Of a stretch of DNA of 64,000 bases, positions 37,474 to 47,058 are shown piece by piece. Position 1 is the first letter of the stretch, and every line of letters starts with the position of its first letter. A program made the translations under genes and the position numbers. The notes beneath the pieces are model-generated. The model was not told the origin of the DNA. It was given only the letters and a program-made list of their open reading frames with translations, and made no database searches. This DNA is from Pseudomonas sp. ML2-2023-3 (GTDB taxonomy: Bacteria; Pseudomonadota; Gammaproteobacteria; Pseudomonadales; Pseudomonadaceae): positions 3,196,501-3,260,500 of the forward strand of contig NZ_CP146343.1 of assembly GCF_037055275.1 (NCBI RefSeq), written 5' to 3'.

Positions 37474-38400
37474 TCACGGCTTGTCAGTCAGGTTTTTGCC
37501 GAGCATGCGCACCAGAATGATGGCCGCGATATTGGCGATGACGACGGCGATCAAGCCTCCGGCCGAGGCCATGCCCACATCGAATTGCACCAGCGCCTGG
37601 TTGTAGATCAGGTACGCCAGGTTGGTCGACGCATAGCCCGGACCACCGTTGGTGGTGGTAAAGATCTCGGCGAAGACCGACAGCAGAAAGATGGTTTCAA
37701 TCATCACCACCACGGCAATGGCGCGCGCCAGATGGGGCAGGGTCAGGTGCCAGAAAATTGCAATCGGCCCGGCGCCATCCAGGCGTGCGGCTTCTTTTTG
37801 TTCCTGATCCAGAGACTGCATGGCGGTCATGAGAATCAGGATTGCGAAGGGCAGCCACTGCCACGACACAATGATGATGATCGACAGCAACGGGTAGTGC
37901 GCCAGCCAGTCGACGGGTTGCGCGCCGAACAGCTTCCACACGGCGGCCAGCACCCCGGACACCGGATGGAAAATCAGGTTTTTCCAGATCAGCGCACCCA
38001 CCGTGGGCATGATGAAGAACGGTGAGATCAGCAGCACCCGAACGATGCCGCGACCCATGAATTCGCTGGCTTCAAGCAGGGCGCTGATCAATACGCCGAG
38101 CACCACGCTGATCAGCAGCACGCTGCCTACCAGCAACAGGGTATTGGACGCTCCGGGCAAGAAGCCGGAATCGGTGAGGAAATAAGTGAAGTTCTCCAGC
38201 CCCACAAACTGGTTTTCGCCGGGGTAGAGCAGGTTGTAGCGGATCAGAGAAAAATACAGGGTCATGCCCAGTGGCACGATCATCCACAGCAGCAAAAGCG
38301 CCACTGAAGGCGTGACCAGAAACCAGCCGGGGTTGAGCAGGCGTGATTTTCGCGCTGGCTGTGACATTTCCAGCGATGAGACAGCACTCGAAGTTGTCAT
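37474..38400 (-). CDS. mtlF: Polyol ABC importer permease MtlF
   Basis: A 308-residue MalF-type permease with a cytosolic N-terminus, six hydrophobic helices and the EAA loop EQKEAARLDGAGPIAIFWHLTLP. Separated from mtlE by 133 bp containing a REP-like palindrome, which probably gives mtlE higher expression than the membrane genes. Confidence 0.92.
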   Translation of the reverse strand: MTTSSAVSSLEMSQPARKSRLLNPGWFLVTPSVALLLLWMIVPLGMTLYFSLIRYNLLYPGENQFVGLENFTYFLTDSGFLPGASNTLLLVGSVLLISVVLGVLISALLEASEFMGRGIVRVLLISPFFIMPTVGALIWKNLIFHPVSGVLAAVWKLFGAQPVDWLAHYPLLSIIIIVSWQWLPFAILILMTAMQSLDQEQKEAARLDGAGPIAIFWHLTLPHLARAIAVVVMIETIFLLSVFAEIFTTTNGGPGYASTNLAYLIYNQALVQFDVGMASAGGLIAVVIANIAAIILVRMLGKNLTDKP

Positions 38401-38428
38401 GTTAAGTCCCTGATGAAACGAGTAATTC

Positions 38429-38513
38429 TGTAGTCGATGCCTAAGGCTGCGACAAGGTCCGCAGGCTCTTCAATAAGCCAGGTACGCTGGGCGCGCCTTC
38501 GGCAGTGACTACA
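38429..38513. repeat. REP-like palindrome between mtlE and mtlF
   Basis: tgtagtcgatgcctaaggctgcgac on the left and gcgccttcggcagtgactaca on the right form an imperfect long hairpin, in the same family as the tandem array at 5391-6391. Its place between the binding-protein and permease genes parallels REP elements that stabilise upstream mRNA in ABC operons. Confidence 0.6.
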
Positions 38514-38533
38514 GGTAAGCGGGCGTTTTTTGT

Positions 38534-39844
38534 TTACTTGGGATAACCCGCCCGTTTCATTTCACGCTCGGTAGTTTGCTGGGCGGCTGCCAGCGCTTGA
38601 TCCACTGTGGTCTGGCCAATCAGGGCGGCACTGAACAGCTTGCCAACCTGGGTGCCCACCGCCTGGAACTCGGGGATGGTCACCAGTTGAATGCCCACAT
38701 AGGGCACGGGCTTGAGCGTAGGGTCGTTGGGGTTGGCGACTTTCAGGGAGTCGAGGGTGACTTTGGCAAATGGTGCAGCCTTGAGGTAGGCATCGCTGTA
38801 CGTCGACGCACGGGTGCCCGGCGGTACATTGGCGATGCCGTCTTTCTCGGCAACCAGCGCGCCATATTCCCTGGAGGTGGCCCAGGTGCTGAAGGTTTTG
38901 GCGGCGTCCTTGGCTTTGGAACTGGTGGGGATCGCCAGCGCCCAGGAGTAGAGCCAGGCACTGCCTTTGTCGGTGACCGCCTGGGGGGCGAAGGTGAAGC
39001 CGACGTGATCGGCCACTTTGCTCTGGCTGCTGTCGGTGACAAACGAACCGGCGACACTGGCATCGACCCAGATTGCACATTTGCCGCTGTTGAACAGCGC
39101 CAGGTTTTCGTTGAAGCCGTTGCTGGTAGCGCCCGGTGGGCCTGAAGCCTTCATGGTATTGACGTAAAAGTCGAGGGCGTTCTTCCACTCGGGGCCGGTG
39201 AACTCAGGTTGCCACTGTTCGTTGAACCAGCGCGCTCCGTAGGCGTTGGCGATGGTGCTGATCAATGCCATGTTTTCGCCCCAGCCCGCTTTACCGCGCA
39301 AGCAAATCCCGTACTGCTCCTGGTCCGGTTTGTTCAGGGTTTTGGCGAACCCGGCGATCTGCTCCCAGGTAGGGTGCTCGGGCATGGTCAAGCCCGCGTC
39401 CTTGAACAGATCGGTGCGGTAATAGGTCATCGAGCTTTCGGCATAGAACGGCAGGGCGTAGAGGGTGCCCTTGACTGACAAACCGTCACGTACCGAGGGG
39501 AATACATCATCGATGGCGTAGGTGGCTGGCAGGTCGGTCATGGGTTCAAGCCAGCCTTTGGCTCCCCAGAGTGCGGCTTCGTACATGCCGATGGTCAGCA
39601 CGTCGAACTGGCCACCCTGGGTGGCAATGTCCGTGGTCAAGCGTTGGCGCAAGACGTTCTCCTCCAGCACCACCCATTTGAGCTTGATGTCGGGGTGCTC
39701 GCTCTCGAAGGTTTTCGCCAGCTTTTGCATGCGGATCATGTCGCTGTTGTTGACCGTGGCGATGGTCAGGGTTTGCGCGCCCAGGCTGTAGCCGCTGAGG
39801 GTCATGCACGTAGCGACACATAACGCTTTGACAGGAATATTCAT
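38534..39844 (-). CDS. mtlE: Polyol ABC importer binding protein
   Basis: A 436-residue periplasmic binding protein of the MalE-like class with a signal peptide (MNIPVKALCVATCMTLSGYSLGA, cleavage near residue 23). The body has DIKLKWVVLEENVLRQRLTTDIATQGGQFDVLTIG. ATG 39844 with GGAGTG upstream is preferred to the earlier in-frame start. It is the first gene of the operon and captures mannitol, sorbitol and arabitol for MtlFGK. Confidence 0.94.
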   Translation of the reverse strand: MNIPVKALCVATCMTLSGYSLGAQTLTIATVNNSDMIRMQKLAKTFESEHPDIKLKWVVLEENVLRQRLTTDIATQGGQFDVLTIGMYEAALWGAKGWLEPMTDLPATYAIDDVFPSVRDGLSVKGTLYALPFYAESSMTYYRTDLFKDAGLTMPEHPTWEQIAGFAKTLNKPDQEQYGICLRGKAGWGENMALISTIANAYGARWFNEQWQPEFTGPEWKNALDFYVNTMKASGPPGATSNGFNENLALFNSGKCAIWVDASVAGSFVTDSSQSKVADHVGFTFAPQAVTDKGSAWLYSWALAIPTSSKAKDAAKTFSTWATSREYGALVAEKDGIANVPPGTRASTYSDAYLKAAPFAKVTLDSLKVANPNDPTLKPVPYVGIQLVTIPEFQAVGTQVGKLFSAALIGQTTVDQALAAAQQTTEREMKRAGYPK

Positions 39845-39984
39845 TGAGCACTCCACTTCATCGGCCTCACGGCGCCAGAAGGACGGTTATTGTTTTTATA
39901 GCGGCTCGCATGGAGCAAGCGCCTGGGCGGATTACAGCCCTCAATCACCGTTGTGACAAATCACTGGCAACACTCAAACCGATA

Positions 39985-40920
39985 CTATTTTGCACTGCGC
40001 AGGCGTTCACTCAGTCCCGGCTGGTTTTGCTCGGTCAAACGCTGCACTGCCAGACGCCGGTAGTGTGATGGAGTCATGCCTTTTAGCTGCTGAAACCGGC
40101 GGTTGAAGTTGGAAATGTTGTTGAAGCCAGATTCAAAACACACGTCGGTGACGGGCTTTTCGCCATCGGCGAGTAATTCACAGGACTTGCTGATACGCAG
40201 GCGATTGACGAACTCGATAAAGCAGCGCCCGGTGGCCTGCTTGAATACCCGGGAAAAGTAGGTGGGCTTCATGCCCATGTACTCGGCGACTTCTTCGAGG
40301 GACAGTTCACGGGCGTAGTGGCTGAAGATGTAGTCCACGGCCCGGTTGGTACGGTCGATGGTCTGCTCGTCGGCCGGTTGTCCGGTGGTCACCCCGGATA
40401 ACAGCTGATAGTCATCACACTCAGCCAGCAGTTCCAGCAGGATCAGAAAGTGCCCCAGACGGGTCACGCCCGTAGCGCTGGCTATGCTCTGCATCAGGTC
40501 CATGGCTTTGCGGATTGTGGATGTGCAGCGAAACTCGATGCCGTAGTGGGCGCGTTCCAGCATCGGGGTCAGGGTTTTAAGCTCGGTAAAGATCGATGCG
40601 GCGTTTTCGAGCAGCTCATCGGTGAAGTTCACCAGCATGTCGCGGGTGGCCACCACTTCTCCTGCGGCCACCTGGCTGATCCAGTTATGGGGCAGGTTGG
40701 GGCCGGTGAGGAACAATGTCTCAGGGTGAAAGTTGCCAATGTAGTCGCCGACAAACACCTTGCCGCTGCTGGCCACAATCAGGTGCAGTTCGTATTCCTT
40801 GTGAAAATGCCAGCGTACCAAGGGGCTGGGAAAACCATGCTGGCGATAAATAATCGACAGGCCATTGTGGTCGTCCATCAATTCATACGACGGGTCTGTA
40901 GCTCTGGCGAGTCGAGTCAT
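39985..40920 (-). CDS. mtlR: AraC-family activator of the mannitol operon
   Basis: A 311-residue AraC/XylS regulator: N-terminal cupin-like sensing domain (RWHFHKEYELHLIVASSGKVFVGDYIGNFHPE) and C-terminal double HTH (LSLEEVAEYMGMKPTYFSRVFKQATGRCFIEFVNRLRISKSCELL). ATG 40920 is preferred to TTG 40935. It lies upstream of mtlE on the same strand with a 140-bp gap, as in the described P. fluorescens locus, and should activate mtlE transcription in the presence of polyols. Confidence 0.93.
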   Translation of the reverse strand: MTRLARATDPSYELMDDHNGLSIIYRQHGFPSPLVRWHFHKEYELHLIVASSGKVFVGDYIGNFHPETLFLTGPNLPHNWISQVAAGEVVATRDMLVNFTDELLENAASIFTELKTLTPMLERAHYGIEFRCTSTIRKAMDLMQSIASATGVTRLGHFLILLELLAECDDYQLLSGVTTGQPADEQTIDRTNRAVDYIFSHYARELSLEEVAEYMGMKPTYFSRVFKQATGRCFIEFVNRLRISKSCELLADGEKPVTDVCFESGFNNISNFNRRFQQLKGMTPSHYRRLAVQRLTEQNQPGLSERLRSAK

Positions 40921-41011
40921 GGGCGGGCTGCTCAATGTACGTGTTGAGCGGATGATGACGTCTTCTCATACTTCCTGCCAGCAACAGACCCTGGACCAAG
41001 GATCAAACGCA

Positions 41012-41764
41012 ATGAAGACACTGTTATTGATAGGCATGGGCGCCGGTGATCCGGAGCACATCACCGTGCAGGCAATCAATGGGTTAAACCGGGTCGACGT
41101 GTTCTTTGTTCTGGACAAGGGCCAGGCCACTGACGATCTGGTGCGCCTGCGTCTGGAAATCTGCGAGCGCTACATTCGCGAGCCGCGTTACCGGGTGGTT
41201 CAGGTCAGCGACCCGAAACGCGACAGTGCAACGACTTCTTACACCCAAGGCGTTGAGCATTGGCACGAGCAACGGGCGTTGCTGTTTGCGCGGCTGATTG
41301 ACAACGAACTGGCCGACGGCGAATGCGGGGCGTTTTTGCTCTGGGGCGAGCCAGGTCTGTATGACAGCACCTTGCGCATCCTGGATCGGGTGCGGGCCAA
41401 CGGTTGCACCGATTTTGACTACCAGGTGATTCCCGGCATCAGCAGCGTGCAAGCGCTGGCAGCCCGCCATCGCATTCCCCTGAATGATATCGGCCAGCCG
41501 ATTCGGATCACGACGGGCAGGCGGTTGACGGCTCAAGACCTGGACAACGTGTTGGTCATGCTGGATGCCCACTGCGCCTTCGAGGCGTTTGTCGATGAAA
41601 ACGTCGATATCTATTGGGGGGCTTATATAGGAACGGCGAACGAGATCCTGATTGCCGGAAAGCTGAGCGAGGTGTGCGAGCAGATCAAGGGAGCCCGTAG
41701 CGCGGCCAGGGCGCGCATGGGCTGGGTGATGGACACGTATTTATTGCGCAGGCGGGCTGATTGA
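41012..41764 (+). CDS. cobF: Precorrin-6A synthase (deacetylating)
   Basis: A 250-residue tetrapyrrole methylase: start LLLIGMGAGDPEHITVQAI, SAM-binding region WGEPGLYDSTLRIL, and the CobF-type PGISSVQALAARHRIPLNDIG. It methylates C1 of precorrin-5 with loss of acetate in the aerobic cobalamin pathway. ATG 41012 is chosen from several in-frame starts for its match to the family start. It is monocistronic here, divergent from mtlR, 4 kb before the cobaltochelatase locus. Confidence 0.92.
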   Translation: MKTLLLIGMGAGDPEHITVQAINGLNRVDVFFVLDKGQATDDLVRLRLEICERYIREPRYRVVQVSDPKRDSATTSYTQGVEHWHEQRALLFARLIDNELADGECGAFLLWGEPGLYDSTLRILDRVRANGCTDFDYQVIPGISSVQALAARHRIPLNDIGQPIRITTGRRLTAQDLDNVLVMLDAHCAFEAFVDENVDIYWGAYIGTANEILIAGKLSEVCEQIKGARSAARARMGWVMDTYLLRRRAD

Positions 41765-41796
41765 GCGTTTAGGGTGTTGATAGTAGATATATCCAA

Positions 41797-41824
41797 TTCC
41801 TAAACGTTTTTAGGAAAAGTCCTA
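41797..41824. promoter_or_regulatory. Overlapping double palindrome before the glycosidase-like gene
   Basis: ttcctaaa-cgtt-tttaggaa (41797-41816) is a perfect 8-bp inverted repeat, and tagga-aaag-tccta (41811-41824) overlaps its right arm. The pair lies in an AT-rich 127-bp gap, 68 bp before ATG 41892, a fitting place for an operator. The binding protein is unknown. Confidence 0.5.
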
Positions 41825-41891
41825 CGTATGCGTTCTGACGCAAGTCGTTAGTGTTCGATGCTTGCCTCCCGACCAACGCCAGGACTTTTCC

Positions 41892-44225
41892 ATGAAGAAA
41901 AAACTACGCGCCTTACTGTTTAATCGACAACTGCCAGGGCTTTCACTGTTGATGTTTCTGGCGTTGCTGATGTCCGGCGCGGTCACAGCCACTGTCCGCT
42001 ATCCCTATTCAAATGGCACTTTTGCGGTCGACCCGGCGACCCTCGAAATCACTTTGCTGCGTGCTGGCAAGCCTGGGCGGGTGCTTAGTGGTCCCGGTTT
42101 CAGCCCGGACAGCCTGGTCAGTGAGCAGACTGCAGAAGGCTGGAACGTCACCGACGGGGAGCAGCGGTTCAGCATCCGCATCAATGTGGTCAAGGACGCG
42201 TTGCGCGTTTCGATCCAGGCGCGCCAGCCAGTCAGCTTGCGTTGGCCACGCCTGCAAAGCGATATCCAGGCGTATGCCATTCCTTTTGGCGAGGGCAGTT
42301 ACATTCCAGCCAATGACCCGAAATGGCTCGAGTGGCTGGTCAAGCGATACACCGGCGACCCGCTGGTCGGTGCGTTGAGCATGCCGTTCTTCACTCAATT
42401 GCATCAGGACCTGTCAGTCACCTGGAGGGTCGAAACCCCGTTCGATACCCAGTTTGACGTCAAGCAGGTCAATCAGGTCCCGGTACCGCAGCTGGTGCAT
42501 ACCTTCAACCGGCTGGCTCCTGACGCGCCGTTTGTGGTGAGCATCGCGGCGGGCCCGGCCGACCCGCTGTACGGTGCCGGCTTGTACCGCCAATGGCTCA
42601 AGGATAACGGCCAGTTCCGCGCATTGACCGATAAAATCAGGGAGATTCCGCAAACGGCCCGGTTGGGCGGCGCTCCGCATATTTATGTGTGGGACGCCGG
42701 GCCGCTGAAGGTAACGGACATCCTGAACTGGCCAAGTTTTGTCACGGCCTTCGACAAAGCTCGGGGCACACCGGGGCATTTGGCGGCCAGGCTGTGGGCG
42801 GGGTTCGATCAACCCACTCGTGCAATGTTTGATTTGGCCTTGTCGAGCACCTTGTCACGGACCTCCGAGATTTCAGCGTACAACCGGTTGACGCTAGTGC
42901 GGGCACTCAACCAGGGGCTTCGCCAGATCGTCACGGTGCCCCCGCAGGAACCTTTGGCTGGCGGGCATGATCCGGCCGCCGAAGTGCAGTGGGGCAAGCT
43001 GGTCAAAACCCGGTTGGCCAACGCCTTTGGAGACTATTTGGCCCCGCCCGAGCGTTGGGGCGGCGGATTGTCGCTGGATACGGTCAACGCCCTCGAAAAG
43101 GCTGGCCTGAAACACGCATGGCTGGGCGCCAAAGATTGGCTGGATGCCTTCTGGCACCCGCAGGCCGTGGCCAAGGCCAAGGCGGCTGGATATCTGGTCG
43201 CGGTGTATGACAACTATGCTGATGCCCATCCACTTTCAGAACCGCAAACCTGGGCGGCCGCACAAATGGGTGACGAACTGGCCAATGCCGGCCAGCGCGA
43301 CGTCAACGGCAAGGTCCATGAGGGCTTCAACGGCATAGGTGTGTTTGCCAATGCCGTAGCGGCGCAAGACTATGCCCGCCAACGCATGGCTGCCGTATCC
43401 GCTGCCGGAGGCCTCAACAGCTATTTTCTTGATGTGGATGCCGCAGGCACGGCACCGGCGGACTACACCCAAGGCCGAGAAACCAGTGAGCGCGAGAATG
43501 CGCGGATGCTCAGTCAACGCCTGGATTACCCTTCGAGAACACTGGGGCTGGTGACCGGCAGCGAAGGCGGAGTGTCCACGTTTGCTCCCAATATTGCCTA
43601 CAGTCACGGCATTGCCACGCAACCTTTCGACTGGACTGATCCGGACATGAGCCGCAATGAGGCGTCGCCATTCTTTGTGGGCCAATACTGGCCACCGGAA
43701 ACGCCAACGCTTTTTTTCAAGACCGTGCCGCTCAAGCCGCAGCTGGCACTATTGGTGCGTTCTTACCGCTATCGCTTGCCGCTGTACCAGCGGGTCTTGC
43801 ACGACAGTCTGGTGAGTACCCATCACTGGGCGTATCCCTCGTTGAAGTTTTCCAACGAGCAACAGAACACCGCGCTCCTGCAACTGCTGTACATGACTCC
43901 GCCGATGTATCACCTCAACGCGGCAGTGCTTAAGCGCGACATGCCCTTTATCGGCGCCTACAACGCGGTGTTTGCTCCCCTGCACCAGCGCCTCTTTACC
44001 CAGGCATTGGTGGGCTTCGAGGTGCTGGCCGATGATCGCAGCCTGCAGCGCACCGTGTTCGAAGATGGCACCCGGATCACGGTGAACTTCAATCCCGATA
44101 AACCCCAGACCGAGGGCGCCATGACGTTCCCGCCTGTATCGGCAACCGTACAGATCCCGGGTATGGCGGCTTATGTCATCGATATGGCCGATCTCTTCAA
44201 AACAACGCGGCCATTTGAGCATTGA
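41892..44225 (+). CDS. Exported glycoside-hydrolase-like protein
   Basis: A 777-residue protein with an N-terminal signal/anchor (LPGLSLLMFLALLMSGAVTA). A beta-rich N-domain leads to a TIM-barrel-like middle (SLDTVNALEKAGLKHAWLGAKDW, then VAVYDNYADAHP and NSYFLDVDAAG with acidic residues at strand ends) and a C-terminal beta domain. The arrangement recalls GH101/DUF5696-type glycosidases. ATG 41892 with CAGGA upstream is preferred to the earlier in-frame start. It converges on a glycosyltransferase gene, hinting at polysaccharide turnover. Substrate unknown; family placement is tentative. Confidence 0.65.
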   Translation: MKKKLRALLFNRQLPGLSLLMFLALLMSGAVTATVRYPYSNGTFAVDPATLEITLLRAGKPGRVLSGPGFSPDSLVSEQTAEGWNVTDGEQRFSIRINVVKDALRVSIQARQPVSLRWPRLQSDIQAYAIPFGEGSYIPANDPKWLEWLVKRYTGDPLVGALSMPFFTQLHQDLSVTWRVETPFDTQFDVKQVNQVPVPQLVHTFNRLAPDAPFVVSIAAGPADPLYGAGLYRQWLKDNGQFRALTDKIREIPQTARLGGAPHIYVWDAGPLKVTDILNWPSFVTAFDKARGTPGHLAARLWAGFDQPTRAMFDLALSSTLSRTSEISAYNRLTLVRALNQGLRQIVTVPPQEPLAGGHDPAAEVQWGKLVKTRLANAFGDYLAPPERWGGGLSLDTVNALEKAGLKHAWLGAKDWLDAFWHPQAVAKAKAAGYLVAVYDNYADAHPLSEPQTWAAAQMGDELANAGQRDVNGKVHEGFNGIGVFANAVAAQDYARQRMAAVSAAGGLNSYFLDVDAAGTAPADYTQGRETSERENARMLSQRLDYPSRTLGLVTGSEGGVSTFAPNIAYSHGIATQPFDWTDPDMSRNEASPFFVGQYWPPETPTLFFKTVPLKPQLALLVRSYRYRLPLYQRVLHDSLVSTHHWAYPSLKFSNEQQNTALLQLLYMTPPMYHLNAAVLKRDMPFIGAYNAVFAPLHQRLFTQALVGFEVLADDRSLQRTVFEDGTRITVNFNPDKPQTEGAMTFPPVSATVQIPGMAAYVIDMADLFKTTRPFEH

Positions 44226-45518
44226 TCAGAGCGGGCGATTCTTGGCCTCGATCCACTGCGACATGTATTGGGTACTTTTGTGCTGGTGATGACGCAGCAT
44301 GGCACCGGTGAAGTTGTTGCGCCGGTGCTGCTCAAGTTCTGCGCGGCACGCCTGGATGCGCTCGACCAGTGCCGGGCCGTGGACGCCTTGCAGGTAGCGC
44401 GCTTCAAGCAGGGCCAGGCCATTGCGCTGGGCCTGATGCCAGGCTTCGGGATTTTGGTACAGCTCGACCGCTGCCGCCGCAATCCCGCGGGCACTGCGCT
44501 CGATGGCACCGGCCCACGGCAGGTCACCGTGCATGCCTTCGGCGCCCACCGGCGTAGTCACGTTGGGGGTGCCGCAGAGCATGGCATCGGCAATCTTGCC
44601 TTTGATGCCTGCGCCAAAACGCAGGGGAGCCATGCAAATACGCGCATTGCTCATCACTTCAAGGGCATCTTCAGCCCAGTTGAGGACATGAAAACCCTGT
44701 GCCGGGTTATGCAGTGCAGTGGCCTTGGGCGGCGTGTAGGCGCCGTACACATGCAGTTGTGCAGTGGGCAGTTGCTGACGGATCAAGGGCCAGATATGGG
44801 TCTTCATCCATAGCACGGCATCCCAGTTCGGGGCGTGGCGAAAATTGCCGATGCTCAGAAAATGCTGACGCTGTTCATAGGGCACGAACGCCTCAGGCAC
44901 GCTGTCGACCATCAGCGGGCACCAATGCAGCAGGGCCTTGGGCACGTGGAACTGCTCGACCAGCAGATCGATCTCGTATTCTGAAATCATCAGGTTCAGG
45001 TCACTGCGATAAATCGCGGCGATCTCCCGTTGTGCCAGGTCGGCGTCGGCCATCTGTTCAAAGGTTTCGCGCTGGGCCGGGGCGAACAGGCTGCTGAAAT
45101 CGTCCTGCTCGGTGTCGTGCTTGAGACGTGCCTTGAGTTGCTGCTGACGGGCGTCGCGCAGGCTTTGCAGGTCGGAGGTTTCCAGTACGCGCAAGGCTTG
45201 CGGGCAATGCTTCTCGACGCGCCAGCCGAATTGCTCTTCCATCATGAAACGGTCAAACAGCACGATATCCGGTGCCAGTTCGGTGATGAAGGCATCGAAG
45301 CTGCTGTTATTGAGCTCGATGGTGACTTCATCAATACCCAGGGCAGCGAGGTCGGCCTTGTGTTCACCAATCCCGGCCGGGCTGCTGAAGGTGATCTGCC
45401 AGCCTTGCTGCAGAAAACTCTCGATGATTTGCATCATGTGCCCGCCTGCCGCCGAAGAGCGCGGTTCGGGCCACACGTAACCAATGATCAGGACGCGGGT
45501 CGGGCAGGTGGCAGGCAT
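44226..45518 (-). CDS. GT4/GT1-type glycosyltransferase
   Basis: A 430-residue GT-B glycosyltransferase: N-domain start VLIIGYVWPEPRSSAAGGHMMQIIESFLQQGW, C-domain motif FGAGIKGKIADAMLCGTPNVTTPVGAEGM that binds the nucleotide sugar. ATG 45518 with AAGGAT upstream is chosen; the in-frame extension upstream is not family-like. It abuts the stop of the convergent glycosidase-like gene. Acceptor unknown. Confidence 0.85.
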   Translation of the reverse strand: MPATCPTRVLIIGYVWPEPRSSAAGGHMMQIIESFLQQGWQITFSSPAGIGEHKADLAALGIDEVTIELNNSSFDAFITELAPDIVLFDRFMMEEQFGWRVEKHCPQALRVLETSDLQSLRDARQQQLKARLKHDTEQDDFSSLFAPAQRETFEQMADADLAQREIAAIYRSDLNLMISEYEIDLLVEQFHVPKALLHWCPLMVDSVPEAFVPYEQRQHFLSIGNFRHAPNWDAVLWMKTHIWPLIRQQLPTAQLHVYGAYTPPKATALHNPAQGFHVLNWAEDALEVMSNARICMAPLRFGAGIKGKIADAMLCGTPNVTTPVGAEGMHGDLPWAGAIERSARGIAAAAVELYQNPEAWHQAQRNGLALLEARYLQGVHGPALVERIQACRAELEQHRRNNFTGAMLRHHQHKSTQYMSQWIEAKNRPL

Positions 45519-45592
45519 GGGCAGATCCTTGAAGCAGGGCGGCTGAAAAAAGGCGGCAATTAGAACACAACTGCGGCGTAAATCCTCTGTGG

Positions 45593-45628
45593 GCACTGGC
45601 TTGCCCGGGATACAGGCAAGCCAGTGTG
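45593..45628. repeat. REP-like palindrome
   Basis: gcactggcttgcc and ggcaagccagtgtgc (45593-45605, 45615-45628) form a hairpin with a 9-nt loop. It lies between the glycosyltransferase start and the riboswitch and belongs to the REP-like class. Confidence 0.6.
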
Positions 45629-45716
45629 CCTGGTCACAAAAAGCCAGGCCGCATCAATGCAGTCGCCTCCCCGGACGCACCTGTGCATTGACCTGTTACA
45701 AAGCACTGCGTAGCCT

Positions 45717-45876
45717 TGCGTGTTCGAGGTTCTTCGCAGCGCGAAGCTAAGAAGGGAACGCGGTATGCCGCGGCTGCCCCCGCAACTGTAAACGGTCATT
45801 GATCTTGCAAAGCCACTGCCCAGCAGGCGGGAAGGCGCAAGGTAGGTATCAGCCGTAAGCCAGGAGACCTGCCTCG
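45717..45876 (+). promoter_or_regulatory. Cobalamin (B12) riboswitch
   Basis: The region shows the conserved elements in order: ggttcttcgcagcgcgaagctaag-like P3/P4 side, gaagggaacgcggt, ctgcccccgcaactgta, the B12 box gccactgcccagcaggcgggaaggc (about 45812-45836), and the closing arm agccaggagacctgcc (45857-45873). It lies 109 bp before the cobW start and should lower expression of cobW, cobN and the chelatase gene when adenosylcobalamin is abundant. Confidence 0.95.
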
Positions 45877-45984
45877 TGACAGATTCTTACTTCAACCGGG
45901 CGGGGTGATCCGGTGGCGAAGACTGACCGCGCACTGCCTGCGGTCGTCGTCCCGTATGCCCGCCGCTTTGCTATAGGGCATCCG

Positions 45985-47055
45985 ATGAAAACACTGGCCA
46001 AAACCCCCGTCACCATCGTTACCGGCTTTCTCGGCTCGGGCAAAACCACGTTGTTGCGCCATATGCTCGATAACGCACAGGGCCGTCGCATTGCCGTGAT
46101 CGTCAACGAATTCGGCGAGTTGGGCATCGACGGCGAAATTCTCAAGCAGTGCACCATCGGCTGCACTGAAGAAGAAGCCAACGGTCGCGTCTATGAATTG
46201 GCCAACGGCTGCCTGTGCTGCACCGTGCAGGAAGAGTTCTTCCCGGTCATGCGTGAGCTGGTGGCTCGTCGTGGCGATATCGATCATATCCTGATCGAAA
46301 CCTCCGGCCTGGCCCTGCCAAAACCGTTGGTGCAAGCCTTCCAGTGGCCAGAAATCCGCAGCGCCTGCACCGTGGATGCGGTGATTACCGTGGTCGACAG
46401 CCCGGCCGTGGCCGCTGGCACCTTTGCCGCGTTCCCGGACCAGGTTGATGCCCAGCGCAAGCTTGATCCGAACCTGGACCATGAGTCGCCGCTGCACGAG
46501 TTGTTCGCTGACCAACTGGCCAGTGCCGACCTGGTGATCCTCAACAAGGCCGACCTGATCAGCCCTGAAGACCTGGCAAAAGTGCGCGCCGAAGTGGCTG
46601 AAGAACTGCCGCCAGCGGTCAAGATCATCGAAGCCAGCAGCGGCCGCTTGCCGTTGGACGTGTTGCTGGGTCTGGGCGCAGGCTCTGAAGATCATATCGA
46701 TGGCCGCCACAGCCACCACGACCATCACCACGACGGCGATGATGACCACGACGATCACGACCACGACGCTTTCGACTCGATTTCCATCGAGCTGCCGGAG
46801 GGCGAGGAGCGTGTACTGATGGAAGCGCTGACCCAGTTGGTGGTCAAACACGGCATTCTGCGGGTCAAGGGCTTTGCGGCGATCCCGGGCAAGCCGATGC
46901 GTCTGCTGATTCAGGGCGTGGGTACGCGCTTTGACAAGCACTTCGACCGCGCCTGGGGCCGTGACGAAGCGCGCACCACCAAGCTGGTGCTGATCGGTCA
47001 GGACCTCGATGCTGCACTGCTCGAATCCACCCTGCGTACAGCGTTGAGCGTATAA
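45985..47055 (+). CDS. cobW: CobW-type metallochaperone GTPase
   Basis: A 356-residue G3E GTPase: P-loop GFLGSGKTT (residues 14-22), metal motif GCLCC, ILNKADL, and a His/Asp-rich stretch (HHDHHHDGDDDHDDHDHD near residues 240-260) that can bind metal. CobW is thought to deliver cobalt for chelation in aerobic cobalamin synthesis. ATG 45985 is preferred to GTG 45913, which would add unlike residues. It is four bases before cobN and under the riboswitch. Confidence 0.93.
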   Translation: MKTLAKTPVTIVTGFLGSGKTTLLRHMLDNAQGRRIAVIVNEFGELGIDGEILKQCTIGCTEEEANGRVYELANGCLCCTVQEEFFPVMRELVARRGDIDHILIETSGLALPKPLVQAFQWPEIRSACTVDAVITVVDSPAVAAGTFAAFPDQVDAQRKLDPNLDHESPLHELFADQLASADLVILNKADLISPEDLAKVRAEVAEELPPAVKIIEASSGRLPLDVLLGLGAGSEDHIDGRHSHHDHHHDGDDDHDDHDHDAFDSISIELPEGEERVLMEALTQLVVKHGILRVKGFAAIPGKPMRLLIQGVGTRFDKHFDRAWGRDEARTTKLVLIGQDLDAALLESTLRTALSV

Positions 47056-47058
47056 ACC

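Noticed and set aside
41862..41891. Earlier in-frame start for the glycosidase-like gene
   Set aside because: It would add ten residues before a clean signal sequence and lacks a ribosome site; ATG 41892 is better.
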